Source: Polaromonas sp.
GTDB lineage: Bacteria > Pseudomonadota > Gammaproteobacteria > Burkholderiales > Burkholderiaceae_C
Length of the DNA: 64,000 nt
Assembly (NCBI GenBank): GCA_013297865.1
Contig: JAAFIP010000012.1
Span: forward strand, 1 to 64,000
Reading direction: 5' to 3'
Below the pieces are notes generated by a model. It had not been told where the DNA came from and made no database searches. It saw only the letters and a program-made list of their open reading frames with translations. Below, piece by piece: positions 30,398 to 38,909 of this stretch; the stretch's first letter is position 1, and each line of letters begins with the position of its first letter. Both the position numbers and the translations under genes were made by a program.

Positions 30398-30625
30398 ATG
30401 GACAACAAAGATAAAGGTAATGCCGGTATTGGCATAGGAATGTGTTGCCTAGTTCTAGGCATCACCCAAGTCGCCTATCCCTCAGCAAGTCGTCCAACAG
30501 GACGATGGTCTTTCGTGCTTGGTCCGCTGTTTGATGCTTTTGGTTTGATAGGCCCAGCTATGCTCCCTATCATTTTTGGCATCTCACTCGTATTTTTTGG
30601 CTTTTTGCTCAGAAACAGAAAATGA
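30398..30625 (+). CDS. Small membrane protein, unknown function
   Basis: A 75-residue protein with a Gly-rich first helix (GNAGIGIGMCCLVLGITQV) and a second helix near the C-terminus (MLPIIFGISLVFFGFLL). The ATG at 30398 is chosen because GAAGAGACG precedes it. Its stop overlaps the next start (ATGA), so the two are translationally coupled. No family recognised. Confidence 0.6.
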   Translation: MDNKDKGNAGIGIGMCCLVLGITQVAYPSASRPTGRWSFVLGPLFDAFGLIGPAMLPIIFGISLVFFGFLLRNRK

Positions 30626-30876
30626 GCTTTGACGTGATGGTGTATGCATTAATTTTCTGGTTGTTGTTAATTGTTTTTGCTTTTGGCCTTGAAGTTATTC
30701 TTCTGATGGGTTACTCAAACTACGAAGACATGATGCAAAGCAAAGATCAGTTGTTGAATAGTTCAAACTCCTTCGATCGAGTAACTGCAAAGGTGCTTTA
30801 TGCACTGGTTGAATATCGACTACTCATTGGCTACTTGGGTATTGTGGGTCTGATGCTTTCATTGGCCATGAGTTAA
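30622..30876 (+). CDS. Small membrane protein, unknown function
   Basis: An 84-residue protein with helices at about residues 6-30 (VYALIFWLLLIVFAFGLEVI) and 65-83 (LIGYLGIVGLMLSLAM) around a polar loop with SNYEDMMQSKDQLLN. The start overlaps the previous stop by 4 bp. Low G+C like its neighbours. No family recognised. Confidence 0.6.
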   Translation: MSFDVMVYALIFWLLLIVFAFGLEVILLMGYSNYEDMMQSKDQLLNSSNSFDRVTAKVLYALVEYRLLIGYLGIVGLMLSLAMS

Positions 30877-30941
30877 GGTGTGATTTTATGAATGCGTCTG
30901 ATTGGGTGATGCTTTCAAAAAAATCACTTTAATTTTATGGG

Positions 30942-31169
30942 ATGCACCGTATGACAATTGTAATTTTGAGTCTCGCTGGCATCTCATTTGCTGCAGCACT
31001 GGTATGCCTCGTCTTCATACTAAGTAGGCATGGTATTTGGAGTTTTCATGAGATCCCCAAGCTCGCAAAAGAAGGTGATCGCTTCGCAAAAGCGTATCTT
31101 TGGTTCGTTTATATGGCGTTCGGGTTGGGTTTGTTCTTGTCTTTATCCTCACTCGTCTTAAGGAAATGA
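30942..31169 (+). CDS. Small membrane protein, unknown function
   Basis: A 75-residue protein with two hydrophobic helices (IVILSLAGISFAAALVCLVF and FVYMAFGLGLFLSLSSLVL) separated by a loop with GIWSFHEIPKLAKEGDRF. ATG codons at 30942 and 30951 are both possible. No family recognised. It belongs to the same cluster of five. Confidence 0.55.
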   Translation: MHRMTIVILSLAGISFAAALVCLVFILSRHGIWSFHEIPKLAKEGDRFAKAYLWFVYMAFGLGLFLSLSSLVLRK

Positions 31170-31214
31170 CATGACTATCTCCCCAGAATGCGTCAGTGGT
31201 AAAAGCAGAAAATA

Positions 31215-31694
31215 ATGAATCGCGTTTTTCATGAAAAACTCAGTTGGCTGGTTGTCACAGTTTTGGTGCTGCTCTTAGTTTTTTATTCTGCCAGTCAGTC
31301 TCATTTGCCTATTGCAACTAAACTTTTGTCACTAAAAACCGTAAAAGAAAATTCACTCACTGTGTCTAGTGCGTTAGAGCTACCAGATGGAGCATATATC
31401 TGTGTATTGGGCCCTTACACCAGGAGAATTGACGCAGAGGGCATTTACTCAAATGAGATAAACGCTCTTTTAAGCACAGGTGAGTTTCTCGGCGATGAAG
31501 GGCATTGGACGTTTGTTTATGGTCAATCAGGAAAATGGAAGGCTGAAAAAATTCAGCGTCGAATAGTTGATCTTGATGATTTCAAGTCCGTCAATGCCAA
31601 AAAATTTAATTCGGTTTGCGGCTACGCAAACAGCATACAAATCAGCAAACCTTCCAAAGACAAAGTACTCGTTGAATTGAAGGAGAAAAAATGA
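31215..31694 (+). CDS. Exported or membrane-anchored protein, unknown function
   Basis: A 159-residue protein with one N-terminal hydrophobic helix (LSWLVVTVLVLLLVFYSA) and a soluble remainder containing LPDGAYICVLGPYTRRIDAE and a C-terminal Lys-rich end. It should be anchored in the inner membrane with the domain outside. No family recognised. It is the last gene of the low-G+C cluster; a 44-codon open frame starts at its stop codon (31691-31825) but has no recognisable content. Confidence 0.6.
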   Translation: MNRVFHEKLSWLVVTVLVLLLVFYSASQSHLPIATKLLSLKTVKENSLTVSSALELPDGAYICVLGPYTRRIDAEGIYSNEINALLSTGEFLGDEGHWTFVYGQSGKWKAEKIQRRIVDLDDFKSVNAKKFNSVCGYANSIQISKPSKDKVLVELKEKK

Positions 31695-31870
31695 TTTTTT
31701 CCAATTTCAACTTTTCGAGAGTAAGCGCGATGGCTACGTTTACCCCGCCGGCAGCATGGCAAACCACTTTTCCAACAAGCTGTGCCGGTTCGTTGCAGCC
31801 AGTGTTGGCGGCTAACTGGGTCTAGCGTTCAGTCTGTTGGATCAAAAGGTGCGGGCACTTATCTGCTTCT

Positions 31871-32005
31871 CGCTCGCGCCTTTTGTAGCGCCGCTTTGAT
31901 AAACCCACGCTTTTTATCTGGCACGGCGGGGTCGGTGATGCAGTTGTAGGCGGGCACGTTAGTGAGATTTTTCTGTAGTGTTTTGATGGCTTTTAGCCTT
32001 TTTCA
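31871..32005 (-). pseudogene. Fragment related to the rnfB 3' end (antisense)
   Basis: This stretch aligns over about 130 bp with 44955-45100, the C-terminal part of the RnfB gene in the same orientation. Shared blocks include GATAAACCCACG, GGCACGGCGGGGTCGGTGATG (against CAGCACGGCGGGGTCGGTGAT) and GATGGCTTTTAGCCTTTTT (against GATGGCTTTTGGCCTTTTT). Stops and frameshifts prevent translation. It ends at the repeat copy at 32008, where metC-derived sequence begins. Confidence 0.8.
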
Positions 32006-32007
32006 CC

Positions 32008-32044
32008 AACAGAATATCGCGGGAGCAGCTATTAATAATGTAGC
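32008..32044 (+). repeat. Interspersed repeat, copy 6 (chimera junction)
   Basis: AACAGAATATCGCGGGAGCA then GCTATTAATAATG. Left of it lies rnfB-like sequence, right of it metC-like sequence. Confidence 0.85.
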
Positions 32045-32336
32045 AAGTGAGATGGTTTCACACGGCCGGGCCGCTGGCCTGTTCAGCATCGTTTTCAAGG
32101 AACGCTACACCAGCGCGCAAGTAGACGCATTCTGCGATGCCCTCAAGCTCTTCAAGCTCGGCTACTCATGGGGCGGCCACCTCAGCCTGGTCGTGCCCTA
32201 CGACATCCCCTCCATGCGCGATGCCACCGTAGCCCACTGGCCCTACCGCGGCACTTTGGTGCGCTTTAACATTGGTCTGGAAGATGTGCGCGACCTGCAG
32301 GCGGATATGGAGCAGGCGCTGGGCGCACTCAGATAG
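32011..32336 (+). pseudogene. Duplicate of the metC 3' end
   Basis: About 325 bp nearly identical to 29633-29959, encoding the last ~107 residues of the cystathionine beta-lyase (from N-I-A-G-A-A-I-N-N-V-A-S to the stop). Differences are mostly third-position, so this copy evolved as coding sequence and was not merely decaying after a local duplication. An open frame begins upstream at 31962 but has no start region of its own, so no functional enzyme can be made. Confidence 0.88.
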
Positions 32337-32341
32337 TCAGC

Positions 32342-33709
32342 TCAAAGCCACAGAGCCTTCATAGCGCTGGTGAATTGCCTTTGGTGTTGGGCGGTATTGA
32401 CGACCTGATATTTACCAGCCACCACCACAGAGCGCACGGCTGCGCCAGGGCTGGAGAACACCATGGCGTCCAGGTATCTTTTGGGAGCTATGCCTGCCAG
32501 TGAAGGGGCATCTGCAGCGAGCATGCACAGGTCTGCGCGTTGACCTGCTGCAATTCCTGCTAGTGGCACTCCGCTAGCGGCTACTGCGCTGTGTATGGGG
32601 CCTTGTAACAGTGCTGCTGCGCTACTGTCTGTGCCAGACGCGCGCGCTGCCACGTTGCGTTGGCGCAGCGTGAGGCGTTGGGAGTATTCGAGCAGTTGCA
32701 GCTCTTGCAGGGCGTGGCGCGTAACATGGCTGTCGGAGCCGATGGACCAGCGCCCGCCCAGCCTAGCCCAGGCCTGAAAATCAAACACGCCATCACCGAG
32801 ATTGGCCTCGGTGCTGGGGCAGATCACTATGGCCGCGCCTGTCGCCTGCAGGCTGTGCAGTTCGCTGGGTGTGGCATGGGTAGCGTGCACCAGGTTCCAA
32901 TGCGGGTCCACCTGGGCTTGGCCCAGCAGCCATTCAATCGGTCGCTGGTCATGGTGGGCGATGCAGTCATTGACCTCTTGCAGTTGTTCGCTGATGTGCA
33001 GATGCACGGGCCAACCGCCGTGCTGGCTGGCCTGCGCCACTTCGGCCAGCGCACCAGCATCGACGGCGCGCAACGAATGCAAAGCAACCCCCGCGTTGAC
33101 CTGCGGCAGCCCCAGCGCGTTGATGGCCTGCGTAATGCGCAAAACGCTTGAAGGCGTGCTGGCAAAGCGGCGCTGGTCATCGCCTAGGCCCGCTGCACCA
33201 AAGCCCGAGCGCATATACAGCGCGGGCAACAGGGTCAGCCCGATGCCTGCGGTCTGCGCTGCGCGAACCAGCGCCATGGACAGCTCCATCGCATCGGCAT
33301 AAGGCTTGCCGTGCTCGTCGTTATGCAGGTAATGAAACTCGCAGACCTGTGTGTAGCCGCCCGCTAGCAGCTCGGTATAGAGCTGCGTTGCGATAGCCTC
33401 TAGTTGATCGGGTGTGATGCGCAGTGCCACGCTGTACATGCGATGGCGCCAGCTCCAGAAATCGTCGTCTTGGCCCGCACTGTGCTCGGTCAGGCCTGCG
33501 ATCGCACGCTGAAACGCATGGCTATGTGCATTGACAAGGCCAGGCAGCACCAGGCCTTGCAGAACGGTTGTTTCCTGATGGTCTTTGCCCGCAGTTACCC
33601 CGGGCTTGACTGACTTCCAGTAGCCATCAGCAGCCACCAGCTGCACGTCATAAGCCCAAGCATCCGCAACCCAGGCCTGGTGTGCAAAAAATATTTTCTC
33701 AGTAGCCAT
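32342..33709 (-). CDS. hutF: Formimidoylglutamate deiminase
   Basis: Hydrolyses N-formimino-L-glutamate to N-formyl-L-glutamate and ammonia in the five-step histidine pathway. An amidohydrolase-type metal site is visible: G-L-V-N-A-H-S-H-A-F-Q-R near residue 65, H in C-E-F-H-Y-L-H, H in H-L-H-I-S-E-Q and D in S-I-G-S-D-S-H. The ATG at 33709 (MATEKIFF) is preferred. It overlaps hutG by 11 bp and is the last gene of the leftward hut operon. Presence of HutF plus HutG defines the formylglutamate branch. Confidence 0.95.
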   Translation of the reverse strand: MATEKIFFAHQAWVADAWAYDVQLVAADGYWKSVKPGVTAGKDHQETTVLQGLVLPGLVNAHSHAFQRAIAGLTEHSAGQDDDFWSWRHRMYSVALRITPDQLEAIATQLYTELLAGGYTQVCEFHYLHNDEHGKPYADAMELSMALVRAAQTAGIGLTLLPALYMRSGFGAAGLGDDQRRFASTPSSVLRITQAINALGLPQVNAGVALHSLRAVDAGALAEVAQASQHGGWPVHLHISEQLQEVNDCIAHHDQRPIEWLLGQAQVDPHWNLVHATHATPSELHSLQATGAAIVICPSTEANLGDGVFDFQAWARLGGRWSIGSDSHVTRHALQELQLLEYSQRLTLRQRNVAARASGTDSSAAALLQGPIHSAVAASGVPLAGIAAGQRADLCMLAADAPSLAGIAPKRYLDAMVFSSPGAAVRSVVVAGKYQVVNTAQHQRQFTSAMKALWL

Positions 33710-34502
33710 ACATCGCCTTGGTTGCATCAAGCCCAGCGCTTACCATGGCCTTGAGCAGCGGCTCCACCCGTGTAGCCTTGACCTCATCATAGGCAAAAGG
33801 TGCTGATTCCTGCATATACAGGCTCTGGCACATCTCCAGCTGCAGTGCATGCACATGGTGCCCGACTGGCTGACCATAGTGGCGTGTGATGTAGCCGCCT
33901 TTGAAGCGCCCATTGACTATACTGCTGACGCTTGCAGCAGACTGGCACGCCGCGGCCACCGCTGCAGTGATCGCAGGGTTTGCCGCTGCGCCGTTGGCTG
34001 TGCCAATGTTTAGGTCTGGTAGCTTGCCCTCAAACAGCCAGGGGATGTGGCTGCGGATGCTGTGTGCATCCCATAACAGCACAAAGCCGTGGCGGGCTTT
34101 GATGCGCGCCAGCTCAGCGTCCAGCGCATCATGGTAGGGCTGCCAGTAGCTGGCGCGTCGGCGCAGTTTTTCGCTGTTGTCAGGCTCAGCGCCTGGCAGA
34201 TACAGCGGATCGCCAGTGAAAAAACGCGTAGGGCACAGCTCGGTGTTGGAAGCGCCTGGATACATGGGCGCATCGTCAGGCGGGCGGTTCAGATCAATCA
34301 CATAGCGCGACACCTGCGCTACCAGCATGCTTGCACCCATCTGCTGTGCAAAACCGTATAGGCGCTGCAGATGCCAGTCGGTGTCTTCCACCGCCAGTGC
34401 GCGTGATGTGTACTGGGGTTTCAGATCGTCGGGAATGTGCGTTCCCACATGCGGCATGCTTACCAGCAAGGGCAGGGTGCCGTGGTGCAGTTCAAAACTC
34501 AT
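33699..34502 (-). CDS. hutG: N-formylglutamate deformylase
   Basis: Releases formate from N-formyl-L-glutamate, the last step to glutamate. The family pattern is present: [15 protein letters not shown] at the N-terminus, DLNRPPD, and [10 protein letters not shown] in the middle. The ATG at 34502 overlaps the hutI stop (ATGA). The length of 267 is normal. Confidence 0.95.
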   Translation of the reverse strand: MSFELHHGTLPLLVSMPHVGTHIPDDLKPQYTSRALAVEDTDWHLQRLYGFAQQMGASMLVAQVSRYVIDLNRPPDDAPMYPGASNTELCPTRFFTGDPLYLPGAEPDNSEKLRRRASYWQPYHDALDAELARIKARHGFVLLWDAHSIRSHIPWLFEGKLPDLNIGTANGAAANPAITAAVAAACQSAASVSSIVNGRFKGGYITRHYGQPVGHHVHALQLEMCQSLYMQESAPFAYDEVKATRVEPLLKAMVSAGLDATKAMYGY

Positions 34503-35713
34503 ACTGACTGGCCTTTGACTACGGTGCGCAAGCGCGGGTTGGCACCGAAGGCGTAGCTCAGCTGTGCGGGGTGTGCCACATCCCACAGCACAAAATCAGC
34601 ACGCAGGCCTGCTGCCAGCACACCTCGGTCGCGCAGGCCCAGCGCCAGTGCGGCATTGCGGGTCACGCCAGCCAGTGCTTCTTCAGTGGTTAGCTGCAGC
34701 AGCGTGCAGGCCATGCTCAGCATCAACAGCAGTGAGGTGCAAGGAGAACTGCCGGGGTTGCAGTCCGTGGATACAGCTATCGGTATCTTGTGCCCGCGCA
34801 GCAGCGCCACAGGAGGGTGCCGGGTTTCACGCAAAAAATAGAACGCACCTGGCAGCAGCACGGCTACGGTGCCATGCGCCGCCATGGCAGCGGATCCCTC
34901 GGGGCTGAGCCATTCCAGATGGTCGCAGCTCAGTGCGCCAAACTCTGCAGCGAGCTGGCTGCCACCGCTGTCGCTCAGCTGTTCTGCATGCAGCTTGACT
35001 GCCAAGCCCAAGGCCTGCGCTGCCTCAAACACCTTGCGCGTTTGTGCGGTGCTAAACGCAATGCGCTCGCAAAATACATCCACCGCATCCACCAGGCCTT
35101 CAGCGTGCAGCAAGGGCAGCATGCGCAGCACCTCCTGCAGATAATCGTCTGGACGGCCAGCAAACTCGGGAGGCACTGCATGCGCGCCCAGAAAGGTAGT
35201 GACAACATCGACAGGCGTGCTGTGGGCCAGCGCGCGCGCCACCTTAAGTATCTTGCGTTCGTGTTCAAGCGCCAGGCCGTAGCCCGACTTGATCTCTACG
35301 GTGGTGACGCCCTCAGCGCACAGAGCTTTGAGCCGTGGCAGGCTCTGAGCAGTGAGTGAGGCAGCGTCGGCTGCGCGCGTGGCACGCACGGTGGAGGCTA
35401 TGCCACCGCCAGCACGCGCAATGTCTTCATAGCTTGCGCCATGCAGCCGTTGTTCAAACTCATGGGCGCGGTCACCGCCATAGACAAGATGGGTATGGCA
35501 ATCAATCAGACCCGGTGTGATGAGTGCACCTTGGGCGTCATGGCGCACAGTGATGCGTGCTTGCAGCGCGCCAGGCAGCTCGGACAATGGGCCTACCCAG
35601 GCAATCTGCTGCCCGTCCACCACCAGCACCCCATCGTCCACCAGACCGTAGGGCGTGGCCGCGTCGGCCTGCATGGTGGCCAGGCGGCAATGTGTCCAGG
35701 CGGCCAGTGTCAT
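34499..35713 (-). CDS. hutI: Imidazolonepropionase
   Basis: Hydrolyses 4-imidazolone-5-propionate to formiminoglutamate. The metal-binding [14 protein letters not shown] motif, K-S-G-Y-G-L, the H-A-E-Q-L loop and [10 protein letters not shown] are all intact. The ATG at 35713 is used (M-T-L-A-A-W). It overlaps hutD by 4 bp upstream and hutG downstream, so the arm is tightly coupled. Confidence 0.96.
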   Translation of the reverse strand: MTLAAWTHCRLATMQADAATPYGLVDDGVLVVDGQQIAWVGPLSELPGALQARITVRHDAQGALITPGLIDCHTHLVYGGDRAHEFEQRLHGASYEDIARAGGGIASTVRATRAADAASLTAQSLPRLKALCAEGVTTVEIKSGYGLALEHERKILKVARALAHSTPVDVVTTFLGAHAVPPEFAGRPDDYLQEVLRMLPLLHAEGLVDAVDVFCERIAFSTAQTRKVFEAAQALGLAVKLHAEQLSDSGGSQLAAEFGALSCDHLEWLSPEGSAAMAAHGTVAVLLPGAFYFLRETRHPPVALLRGHKIPIAVSTDCNPGSSPCTSLLLMLSMACTLLQLTTEEALAGVTRNAALALGLRDRGVLAAGLRADFVLWDVAHPAQLSYAFGANPRLRTVVKGQSV

Positions 35714-36264
35714 AGTGTGATCTCCATCCACAGCGCATCATGCGCCTGCACCGTGATGGTACCGCCTGGCTGCACGCGCTGCCAGGCCAGCGTACCGGGT
35801 TCAATCTCAACACTGTCTCCATTGACCTGAAACAGAGCACTCTGGTCCATCGCATACAGCGCTACCAGACAGCCAGATTGCACCGTCCGCGCACATGGCT
35901 GCTTTACGCGCTGCAGCACTGCAGGTGCTTGTCGGGTCATGAGATTAAAGTCCTGCGTAACCCCATCTATCAGCGTGCAGCTGGTATCGGCGCTGCCTTC
36001 GAAAGCTATAGGGTGACTGTCTGCTGTCAGCATGTTGGTGATGCCGTCGATAGTCAGCTGGACACCTGCACCGTCGAGCACCGCAAACCAGCGCTGCACC
36101 CCTTCGAAGCACGAGAACGGCCCATTGGCTGCTACTTGCGCCACCGATATGCGCACCCGCCAATCCGCTGCACTGGGCCAGGCCAGTAGCTCGCGTGTGG
36201 TGCCACCGCCGTTTTTCCACGGCTGCAGAGCAACTTCGTCAAGGCGAACACACTGCCAGCCCAT
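35710..36264 (-). CDS. hutD: HutD family protein
   Basis: A 184-residue cupin-like protein of the HutD family. It begins with [11 protein letters not shown], the signature of the family, and has a central [17 protein letters not shown] segment. In Pseudomonas, HutD limits hut operon output, possibly by sensing urocanate or formylglutamate. It starts two bases after the hutC stop (CAT at 36262-36264). Confidence 0.88.
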   Translation of the reverse strand: MGWQCVRLDEVALQPWKNGGGTTRELLAWPSAADWRVRISVAQVAANGPFSCFEGVQRWFAVLDGAGVQLTIDGITNMLTADSHPIAFEGSADTSCTLIDGVTQDFNLMTRQAPAVLQRVKQPCARTVQSGCLVALYAMDQSALFQVNGDSVEIEPGTLAWQRVQPGGTITVQAHDALWMEITL

Positions 36265-36266
36265 GC

Positions 36267-36971
36267 TCAGTACTGCCCCGCTATGCTGTAGCGCGAGCCA
36301 GGGTAGAGCAAGCGGGCCAGGCTGGCTACGTGTGCGCCGCTGACTGTGCGGCGCGTCATGGCCAGGCATGGCTCGTGGGGGGTCACCTCCAGCTGTTTGG
36401 CCTGTTCGGCACTGGGTAGACAGGCTTCAATCGCATAGCTGGCACTGGTCAAAGGGGCGCACTCCAGCAAATGGTGTGTGGGCGTTGTCTGGGTGAAATC
36501 CACGGTCAAATACCCGGGCGCTGCTGCCGGGTTGACATAGCGGTCTTCGTGCTGGATGGGAACGCCGTTTTCCAGGTGGATCAGCACCGAATGAAACACC
36601 TTGCCTCCGGTGCGCAGGCCCAGTATTTTGGCCAGCCCGACAGGTGCCTTTTCTTTGGCAACCAGCAAAACCCTGCTCGTGTGGATATGGCCGCGCTCAG
36701 CAACTTCTTCGTGGATGTCGCGGATGCTCAGGCGCGATGAAATACGGTGCAATTCAGCCACTCGGGTACCAGAGCCCTGTATGCGCGTCACCAGCCCTTC
36801 CGCCGCCAACTCGCGCAGGGCGCGGTTGACCGTCATTCGCGCCACTCCAAACTGCTGGCTTAGCGCAGACTCGCTGGGCACCGGATCGCGGGGCTTCCAT
36901 TGGCCGCTGCTGATGTGGCTCTTGATGAAGGCCTTGACCTGCTCGTATGCGGGTATGTCTGATTTGTCCAT
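36267..36971 (-). CDS. hutC: Histidine utilization repressor HutC (GntR family)
   Basis: A GntR/HutC-type repressor. The N-terminal winged helix reads V-P-S-E-S-A-L-S-Q-Q-F-G-V-A-R-M-T-V-N-R-A-L. A UTRA effector domain follows (FHSVLIHLENGVPIQHEDRYV, then LTSASYAIEACLP), which in this family binds urocanate. The ATG at 36971 gives 234 residues, the standard length. Two likely operators lie in the intergenic region between it and hutU. Confidence 0.95.
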   Translation of the reverse strand: MDKSDIPAYEQVKAFIKSHISSGQWKPRDPVPSESALSQQFGVARMTVNRALRELAAEGLVTRIQGSGTRVAELHRISSRLSIRDIHEEVAERGHIHTSRVLLVAKEKAPVGLAKILGLRTGGKVFHSVLIHLENGVPIQHEDRYVNPAAAPGYLTVDFTQTTPTHHLLECAPLTSASYAIEACLPSAEQAKQLEVTPHEPCLAMTRRTVSGAHVASLARLLYPGSRYSIAGQY

Positions 36972-36989
36972 AGCCGAAGAATACCCCAG

Positions 36990-37018
36990 TTGACACAGGT
37001 TGTATAGACAACTAAACT
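36990..37018 (+). promoter_or_regulatory. hutU promoter with operator in the spacer
   Basis: TTGACA (36990-36995) and TAAACT (37013-37018) are spaced by exactly 17 bp, 52 bp before the hutU ATG. The HutC-like operator at 36999-37012 fills the spacer, so bound repressor would block polymerase directly. Confidence 0.7.
36999..37012. promoter_or_regulatory. HutC-like operator 1
   Basis: GTTGTATAGACAAC, a near-perfect inverted repeat. An identical 14-mer occurs 35 bp downstream. HutC of other bacteria recognises a TGTATA-type palindrome. Confidence 0.75.
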
Positions 37019-37030
37019 GCATTACCAGTT

Positions 37031-37050
37031 CAAGTTGTATAGACAACTTG
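37031..37050. promoter_or_regulatory. HutC-like operator 2
   Basis: CAAGTTGTATAGACAACTTG, a longer near-perfect palindrome with the same 14-bp core as operator 1 (37034-37047). It lies just downstream of the predicted hutU start of transcription. Confidence 0.75.
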
Positions 37051-37070
37051 TAACCCCTTTGGAGTTTGCC

Positions 37071-38789
37071 ATGTCCGATCTGTCCCAAGCCCCATTTCTT
37101 GACAGCAAGGCCCGCCCGGTGCGTGCGCCACGCGGCAGCACCATCAGCTGCGCCAACTGGCAGATTGAGGCAGCCTACCGCATGTTGCAGAACAATCTGG
37201 ACCCGGAAGTGGCCGAAAACCCCGATGAACTGGTGGTGTATGGCGGCATTGGCAAGGCCGCACGCAACTGGCCTGCGTTTGACGCCATCTTGCACAGCCT
37301 GCGCCAGCTCAAGGCAGATGAGACGCTATTGATCCAGTCGGGCAAGCCAGTAGGGGTGTTTCGCACCCACGCGGGGGCACCGCGTGTGCTTTTGGCTAAC
37401 TCCAATCTGGTGCCCAAGTGGGCCAATTGGGAGCATTTCAACGCGCTGGACCGGGCTGGACTGATGATGTATGGCCAGATGACGGCCGGCAGCTGGATCT
37501 ATATTGGCAGCCAGGGCATTGTGCAAGGCACCTACGAAACCTTTGTGGAAGCAGGGCGCCAGCACTATCAGGGCGATCTGTCAGGCCGCTGGATTCTTAC
37601 TTCAGGCCTGGGCGGTATGGGCGGTGCGCAGCCACTTGCGGCTACGTTTGCCGGAGCCTGCTCCCTCACTATCGAGGTGCAGCAAAGTCGCATTGATTTT
37701 CGTCTGCGCACCAGATATCTGGACAAACAGGCCAAAGACTTGGACGAAGCCCTGGCCATGATTGCCCACCACACCAGCCGCAAGGAAGCCGTGTCCATCG
37801 GTCTGTGTGGCAACGCAGCGCAGCTGGTGCCCGAGCTGGCCCGGCGTGCGCAGGCTGGTGGCCCGCAAGGCAAGCTGGCAACGCCAGACATTGTGACCGA
37901 CCAGACTTCGGCCCACGACATCATCAACGGCTATCTGCCTGCGGGCTGGACCATAGCCCAGTGGCAGGCTGCGCAAAAAGACCCTGCCCAGCATGCAGCA
38001 CTCCAGCAGGCGGCAGGTGAATCGTGCGCAGCGCATGTGCGCGCGATGCTCGCCTTCCACGCCATGGGCGTGCCCACGGTGGACTATGGCAACAATCTGC
38101 GTCAGGTGGCCAAAGATTTCGGCGTGGCCAATGCGTTTGACTTCCCCGGCTTTGTGCCTGCCTATGTGAGGCCCCTGTTTTGCCAGGGGATCGGGCCGTT
38201 TCGCTGGGTGGCGCTCAGCGGGGACCCGCAGGACATCTTCAAAACCGACGCCAAGATGAAGGCACTTTTCCCGGACAACAAGCATTTGCACCGTTGGCTG
38301 GACATGGCGGGCGAGCGTATTGCCTTCCAGGGTCTGCCGGCACGCATCTGCTGGATCGGCCTGGGCGATCGGCATCGGGCGGGCTTGGCCTTCAACGAGA
38401 TGGTCAAAAGTGGTGAGCTCAAAGGCCCCATCGTGATTGGTCGTGACCACCTGGACAGCGGCTCAGTTGCCTCGCCCAATCGCGAGACCGAAGCCATGCT
38501 GGACGGTAGCGACGCGGTAAGCGACTGGCCGCTGCTCAACGCCTTGCTCAACACCGCCAGCGGTGCCACCTGGGTCAGCCTGCACCACGGCGGTGGCGTG
38601 GGCATGGGCTATTCGCAGCACAGCGGCGTGGTGATTTGCGCTGACGGTACTGCAGAAGCTGCAGACAAGCTGGGCAGGGTGCTTTTTAACGACCCTGCCA
38701 CCGGCGTGATGCGCCATGCCGATGCGGGCTACGATCTGGCCAAGGCCTGCGCTAAGCAAAACCAGCTCAACTTGCCCATGCTCCCATGA
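37071..38789 (+). CDS. hutU: Urocanate hydratase
   Basis: NAD+-dependent hydration of urocanate to imidazolonepropionate. The 572-residue protein has the family's [33 protein letters not shown] and the Cys of [13 protein letters not shown] near residue 372. The ATG at 37071 follows AACCCCTTTGGAG. It is the first gene of the rightward arm and its stop overlaps a 37-codon frame (38786-38899). Confidence 0.97.
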   Translation: MSDLSQAPFLDSKARPVRAPRGSTISCANWQIEAAYRMLQNNLDPEVAENPDELVVYGGIGKAARNWPAFDAILHSLRQLKADETLLIQSGKPVGVFRTHAGAPRVLLANSNLVPKWANWEHFNALDRAGLMMYGQMTAGSWIYIGSQGIVQGTYETFVEAGRQHYQGDLSGRWILTSGLGGMGGAQPLAATFAGACSLTIEVQQSRIDFRLRTRYLDKQAKDLDEALAMIAHHTSRKEAVSIGLCGNAAQLVPELARRAQAGGPQGKLATPDIVTDQTSAHDIINGYLPAGWTIAQWQAAQKDPAQHAALQQAAGESCAAHVRAMLAFHAMGVPTVDYGNNLRQVAKDFGVANAFDFPGFVPAYVRPLFCQGIGPFRWVALSGDPQDIFKTDAKMKALFPDNKHLHRWLDMAGERIAFQGLPARICWIGLGDRHRAGLAFNEMVKSGELKGPIVIGRDHLDSGSVASPNRETEAMLDGSDAVSDWPLLNALLNTASGATWVSLHHGGGVGMGYSQHSGVVICADGTAEAADKLGRVLFNDPATGVMRHADAGYDLAKACAKQNQLNLPMLP

Positions 38790-38899
38790 ATCTGTACAGC
38801 CCAATCATCCTGAACGCCTGCGCTTTGGGCGCAAGCCATTGGCCGCGCAAGGGTTTGGATGGGGTGACCATTGGTGCCTGGAGGCTCGCGCACAGCTGA
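38786..38899 (+). CDS. Possible 37-codon coupled ORF between hutU and hutH
   Basis: A short frame whose ATG overlaps the hutU stop (ATGA) and whose stop lies 10 bp before the hutH ATG. It starts [12 protein letters not shown]. It matches nothing I recognise. It may only keep ribosomes moving to hutH, or be a chance frame. Confidence 0.2.
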   Translation: MNLYSPIILNACALGASHWPRKGLDGVTIGAWRLAHS

Positions 38900-38909
38900 C
38901 GGGATCACC

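Noticed and set aside
31691-31825. A sixth gene of the membrane-protein cluster (44 codons, overlapping the fifth gene's stop)
   Set aside because: No membrane helix, no recognisable sequence, and stops in all frames soon after; it looks like decaying DNA.
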